Of a DNA stretch of 8,313 bases, positions 5,208 to 8,313 are shown piece after piece. This DNA comes from Balneolaceae bacterium. GTDB lineage: Bacteria; Bacteroidota; Rhodothermia; Balneolales; Balneolaceae. Both the position numbers and the translations under genes were made by a program. The notes under the pieces are model-generated. The model saw only the letters and a program-made list of their open reading frames with translations. It was not told where the DNA came from and searched no databases. Location of the stretch: contig SLGL01000136.1 in the NCBI GenBank assembly GCA_007123785.1, forward strand, positions 1 through 8,313, read 5' to 3'. The first letter of the stretch is position 1; each line of letters opens with the position of its first letter.

Positions 5208-7928
5208 TTAACTTCGCTGTTTTTTGTCTTCTTCAACATAATCGCGGAGAACTTTGTGAAGAATCCCCCCGTTTCGGAAGTAGTCGATCTCAACGGGAGT
5301 ATCGATCCGGCATACAGTATCGAACTCAAGAACGGAGCCATCCGCTTTTTTCGCTGTTACTTTTACAGTTTGCCGTGGCTTCAGATTGTCATCAATCTCA
5401 ATATTGAAAGTTTCTGAACCATCCAGTCCGAGGCTGTCATTACTTTCACCGTCTGCAAACTGAAGTGGTAGCACACCCATTCCAACCAGGTTCGACCGGT
5501 GAATTCGCTCGTACGAAGCGGCGATCACAGCTCTCACTCCCAGCAGAATCGTTCCTTTTGCAGCCCAGTCTCGTGAAGACCCTGTACCATACTCTTTTCC
5601 GGCCAGTGCTACAAGGGGAGTACCCTCTTTTTTGTAGCGCTCAGCAGCATCATGAATTGTGGTGACCTCGCCGGTCGGATGGTACTTCGTAAAACCTCCT
5701 TCAGTTCCCGGCGCAAGCTGGTTTTTGAACCGAACATTGGCAAAAGTTCCACGAGTCATCACACGGTCATTTCCTCTTCGTGATCCGTAGGAGTTAAAAT
5801 CCTTTTCTTCAACCCCGTTTTCGATCAGATATTTGCCGGCCGGGCTGTCTGCCTTGATGTTACCCGCGGGTGAAATATGGTCTGTGGTGATGGAATCACC
5901 CACCTTAACCAATGCCTTGGCTCCTGTGATCTGGCGGATTGGCTCGGGCGTTTCACCCATCCCTTTAAAGAAGGGTGGCTCCTGAATGTAGGTAGATTCT
6001 TCTTTCCACTCATACAATTCACCTCCGCCAACTGGAATTTTGTCCCACGCTTCGGACTCAAAAATATCGCTGTACATTTTATCAAACAGCTCGGGACGAA
6101 TGGCACTGTCGAGGAATTCGGCGATCTCATCGGTTGTAGGCCAGACATCACGCAAGTATACATCGTTTCCGTCTTTGTCTTTTCCGAGCGGTTCATTGGC
6201 AAGATCAATGTCCACGGTACCGGCCAGTGCATATGCAACAACAAGAGGTGGAGATGCGAGATAATTAGCTTTCACATAAGGGTGGATACGACCTTCGAAA
6301 TTTCGGTTTCCGGAAAGCACCCCGGCAACTATAAGATCGCCTTCTTTAACAGCATTTTCCACAGCTTCGGGCAGAGGGCCGGAGTTACCGATACAGGTAG
6401 TGCAGCCATAGCCTACAAGGTTAAATCCAAGCTGATCCATAAAATCGGTCAGGCCTGCTTCATTCAGATATTCAGTTACAACACGAGAGCCGGGAGCCAG
6501 CGATGTTTTAACATAAGGAGGAACTTTCATTCCTTTTTCTACCGCTTTTTTCGCAATGATTCCTGCACCCAGCATCACACTCGGATTGGAGGTATTGGTA
6601 CAACTTGTGATAGCAGCTATCACCACATCGCCATGTTTCATATCAATAGTCTGGCCATTTTTAAACACCCCTTTGTTTGCAAGTTTCTCCTGTGTGAGGT
6701 TAAAACCCATCGTTGGATCATTGCTTGTGAGGGAAGCTTCAAATGTTTTTTTCATGTTCGGTAACGTAATCCGGTCCTGCGGACGCTTCGGCCCGGCGAG
6801 TGAGGTTTCCACATCGCCGAGGTCGAGTTCCAGAACTTCGGTAAATTCCGGATCTGGCGTATCATCTGTACGGAAAAGCCCCTGCTCTTTGGTGTATGCT
6901 TCAACAAGTTTCACCAGTTCTTCAGGGCGGCCGGTCCGGCTCATATATCGCAGTGCTTCCTTATCGATTGGGAAAAAGCCCATTGTTGCACCATATTCAG
7001 GCGACATATTTGCAATTGTGGCACGGTCTGGAAGGCTCATGTTACTTAGGCCGGGACCAAAAAACTCAACAAATTTGCTGACCACCCCATGGCGACGAAG
7101 CATTTCGGTAACAGTAAGTGTAAGATCGGTTGCAGTAATACCTTCACGCAGCTTTCCGGTGAGTTTCACTCCCACAACTTCGGGAACAAGCATATAAATC
7201 GGCTGACCAAGCATGGCGGCTTCCGCTTCAATTCCGCCAACACCCCAGCCCAAAATTCCCAGGCCGTTAATCATTGTGGTATGAGAGTCTGTTCCCACCA
7301 ATGTATCCGGGTATGCAACTGTGGTTCCGTCATCTTCCTTACGGGTAAACACGCCCTTTGCCAGATACTCAAGATTTACCTGGTGAACAATTCCGCGGCC
7401 CGGAGGCACCACCCGGAAATTATTAAACGCTTCTTTACCCCACTTTAAAAATTCGTAACGCTCTCGATTACGCTCCATCTCCCGTTCTACGTTGAACATA
7501 AAAGCGTATTCCTGCCCAAACATATCCACTTGAACAGAGTGGTCAATCACCAGGTCTACCGGCACCTGCGGGTTTATGGACTGTGGATTTCCACCCATCT
7601 CTTTCATGGCAGAGCGTAAAGCAGCAAGATCTACAACTGCGGGTACCCCTGTAAAGTCCTGAAGTACTACACGCGATGGTTTAAATGGAACTTCTCCGAC
7701 AGGGTTTTTTGCATTATAATCAGCCAGAATTTTGACGTCATCCTGAGTAATGGCGTAGCCGTCGTACTCTCTCAGAACAGCTTCAAGTAAAATTTTAATC
7801 GTAAAAGGCAGTTTACTGATTTTGCCGTAACCCAAATCTTCTAATTTTTTCAGGCTGTAGAGATGAGCTTCGCCTGAACCCGTATTAAAAGGTATTTTTG
7901 TTTGTAAGAGCGGGTTTTTGGTTGTCAT
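5208..7928 (-). CDS. acnA: Aconitate hydratase, AcnA/IRP1 type
   Basis: Interconverts citrate and isocitrate via cis-aconitate in the TCA cycle; cytoplasmic, with a 4Fe-4S cluster. At 906 residues it matches the long AcnA/IRP1 class (about 890) rather than mitochondrial-type (about 750) or AcnB. Domains 1-3 span roughly 1-600. Cluster ligands are Cys443 in ITSCTNTSNPS, and Cys509 and Cys512 in GYGCTTCIGNSGP. Human IRP1 has Cys437, 503 and 506, a constant offset of six. GTDSHTTMING (212-222) is a substrate-site motif. The swivel domain (about 665-906) has GDSITTDHISPAGN (677-690), NSYGSRRGND (712-721) and GTGSSRDWAAKG (781-792, with the active-site Ser and Arg). The start is supported by AGAGGA (7941-7936), seven bases from the ATG, the only clear Shine-Dalgarno sequence in the window. 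It is divergent from rplM and followed by tandem terminators, so it is probably monocistronic. Confidence 0.97.
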   Translation of the reverse strand: MTTKNPLLQTKIPFNTGSGEAHLYSLKKLEDLGYGKISKLPFTIKILLEAVLREYDGYAITQDDVKILADYNAKNPVGEVPFKPSRVVLQDFTGVPAVVDLAALRSAMKEMGGNPQSINPQVPVDLVIDHSVQVDMFGQEYAFMFNVEREMERNRERYEFLKWGKEAFNNFRVVPPGRGIVHQVNLEYLAKGVFTRKEDDGTTVAYPDTLVGTDSHTTMINGLGILGWGVGGIEAEAAMLGQPIYMLVPEVVGVKLTGKLREGITATDLTLTVTEMLRRHGVVSKFVEFFGPGLSNMSLPDRATIANMSPEYGATMGFFPIDKEALRYMSRTGRPEELVKLVEAYTKEQGLFRTDDTPDPEFTEVLELDLGDVETSLAGPKRPQDRITLPNMKKTFEASLTSNDPTMGFNLTQEKLANKGVFKNGQTIDMKHGDVVIAAITSCTNTSNPSVMLGAGIIAKKAVEKGMKVPPYVKTSLAPGSRVVTEYLNEAGLTDFMDQLGFNLVGYGCTTCIGNSGPLPEAVENAVKEGDLIVAGVLSGNRNFEGRIHPYVKANYLASPPLVVAYALAGTVDIDLANEPLGKDKDGNDVYLRDVWPTTDEIAEFLDSAIRPELFDKMYSDIFESEAWDKIPVGGGELYEWKEESTYIQEPPFFKGMGETPEPIRQITGAKALVKVGDSITTDHISPAGNIKADSPAGKYLIENGVEEKDFNSYGSRRGNDRVMTRGTFANVRFKNQLAPGTEGGFTKYHPTGEVTTIHDAAERYKKEGTPLVALAGKEYGTGSSRDWAAKGTILLGVRAVIAASYERIHRSNLVGMGVLPLQFADGESNDSLGLDGSETFNIEIDDNLKPRQTVKVTAKKADGSVLEFDTVCRIDTPVEIDYFRNGGILHKVLRDYVEEDKKQRS

Positions 7929-7935
7929 AAATCTT

Positions 7936-7941
7936 TCCTCT
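7936..7941 (-). promoter_or_regulatory. Shine-Dalgarno sequence of acnA
   Basis: On the minus strand AGAGGA stands seven bases before the acnA ATG. It fixes the start at 7928 and contrasts with asnS, the M16 gene and the lipoprotein gene, which show none. Confidence 0.75.
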
Positions 7942-8095
7942 GTTGGATTTTCAGTGTTAAAAACTTTTTTTATTCAGCTTTGAAAAATAAGGCTTTTTTC
8001 GGGAAATATCTTTTGAATTTGAGCTTATTCTCTCTGATTATTGCTATTCTTGCTCAATAAATCGTTTCAGAGTGATAAAGAATCTGTATTTAATA

Positions 8096-8126
8096 TTGCA
8101 ATCCATAATATTTCCCCTTATTTTTT
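8096..8126 (+). promoter_or_regulatory. Possible Bacteroidota-type promoter for rplM
   Basis: TTG (8096-8098), a 20-base spacer, then TATTTTTT (8119-8126) resembles the -33 TTTG / -7 TAnnTTTG sigma promoter of Bacteroidota, with one mismatch in each box. The implied transcript would start near 8132, about 33 bases before rplM. In such AT-rich DNA a chance match is possible. Confidence 0.3.
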
Positions 8127-8164
8127 TCGACTTATCAATTTTGCAGAATTAAACAAAGAGATCC

Positions 8165-8313
8165 GTGAATACGATTAGTAATAAAACATACAATGCAACA
8201 CCATCCACTGTTGACAAAAAGTGGGTTTTAATTGATGCTGAAGACAAGCCCCTGGGGAGGCTGAGCAGTGAAGTTGCATCCATTATAAGAGGAAAACGCA
8301 AACCGGAATTTAC
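8165..8313 (+). CDS. rplM: 50S ribosomal protein L13, N-terminal part (cut by window edge)
   Basis: Encodes the first 49 codons of L13, an early-assembly protein of the large ribosomal subunit. After an N-terminal extension (NTISNKTYNATPSTVDKKW), the core L13 signature appears as WVLIDAEDKPLGRLSSEVAS and IIRGKRKPEFT, matching the family pattern W-VDA-GK-LGRLA-EIA--LRGK-K-E-TPH. The extension is longer than in E. coli and resembles L13 of the Bacteroidota group. GTG at 8165 is the only conventional start: an in-frame TAA lies at 8150-8152 and no in-frame ATG occurs before the conserved block. A short purine run (AAAGAG, 8155-8160) precedes it. By family convention rpsI should follow outside the window. 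Confidence 0.94.
   Translation, partial: MNTISNKTYNATPSTVDKKWVLIDAEDKPLGRLSSEVASIIRGKRKPEF

Larger units (their letters stand above)
7929..8164. promoter_or_regulatory. Divergent promoter region of acnA and rplM
   Basis: A 236-bp AT-rich region lies between the two divergent starts and must hold promoters in both directions. I could not fix an acnA promoter. There is no clear operator palindrome, and no ribosomal-protein leader structure was recognised. Confidence 0.6.

Noticed and set aside
5877..6764. A 295-codon open frame on the plus strand inside acnA.
   Set aside because: It is antisense to the conserved aconitase core, including the cluster cysteines. Its composition is typical of a shadow frame.
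1..8313. CRISPR arrays, tRNA or rRNA genes, toxin-antitoxin or defence genes, phage genes.
   Set aside because: No regularly spaced repeats, no cloverleaf-like sequence and no protein of these classes were seen on either strand. All intact genes are recognisable core functions.

Overview
The window carries five intact or near-intact housekeeping-type genes and one broken surface-protein gene. Everything is on the minus strand except the last gene. From left to right: a decayed BspA-like (DUF285 repeat) lipoprotein gene running off the left edge (1-746); a 414-base stretch with no gene (747-1160); asparaginyl-tRNA synthetase asnS (1161-2654); a 166-bp nested inverted-repeat element that looks like a small non-autonomous transposon (2709-2874); a single-chain M16 zinc peptidase (2901-4157); formyltetrahydrofolate deformylase purU (4262-5098); aconitase acnA (5208-7928); a divergent promoter region (7929-8164); and the first 149 bases of ribosomal protein L13, rplM, on the plus strand (8165 to the right edge).

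The organism is most likely from the Bacteroidota/Balneolota/Rhodothermota group. This is inference from several traits. BspA/DUF285 lipoproteins with an 'FVTIWKTDNPG' type leader are common there. The L13 N-terminus carries the longer 'NTISNKTY..' extension familiar from that group. Most starts lack a Shine-Dalgarno sequence (acnA is the exception), and a TTG/TAnnTTTG-like promoter can be proposed ahead of rplM. Base composition is moderate and similar across the genes. No species is assigned.

The minus-strand genes are probably not one operon. A tandem pair of hairpins with U-tracts separates acnA from purU, and another terminator separates purU from the M16 peptidase. The nested palindromic element separates the peptidase from asnS. 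The genes serve unrelated core functions: the TCA cycle (acnA), one-carbon/folate balance (purU), proteolysis (M16), translation (asnS, rplM).

I did not find an evident new multi-gene system. The points worth a second look are the nested palindromic element between CTAG ends, a roughly 70-residue charged helical insertion in the catalytic domain of the AsnRS, and the two independent reading-frame breaks in the BspA-like lipoprotein gene, one of which looks like an out-of-frame internal deletion. A smaller correction is the purU start, which should be set at 5098 because the longer frame begins inside the loop of the acnA terminator.
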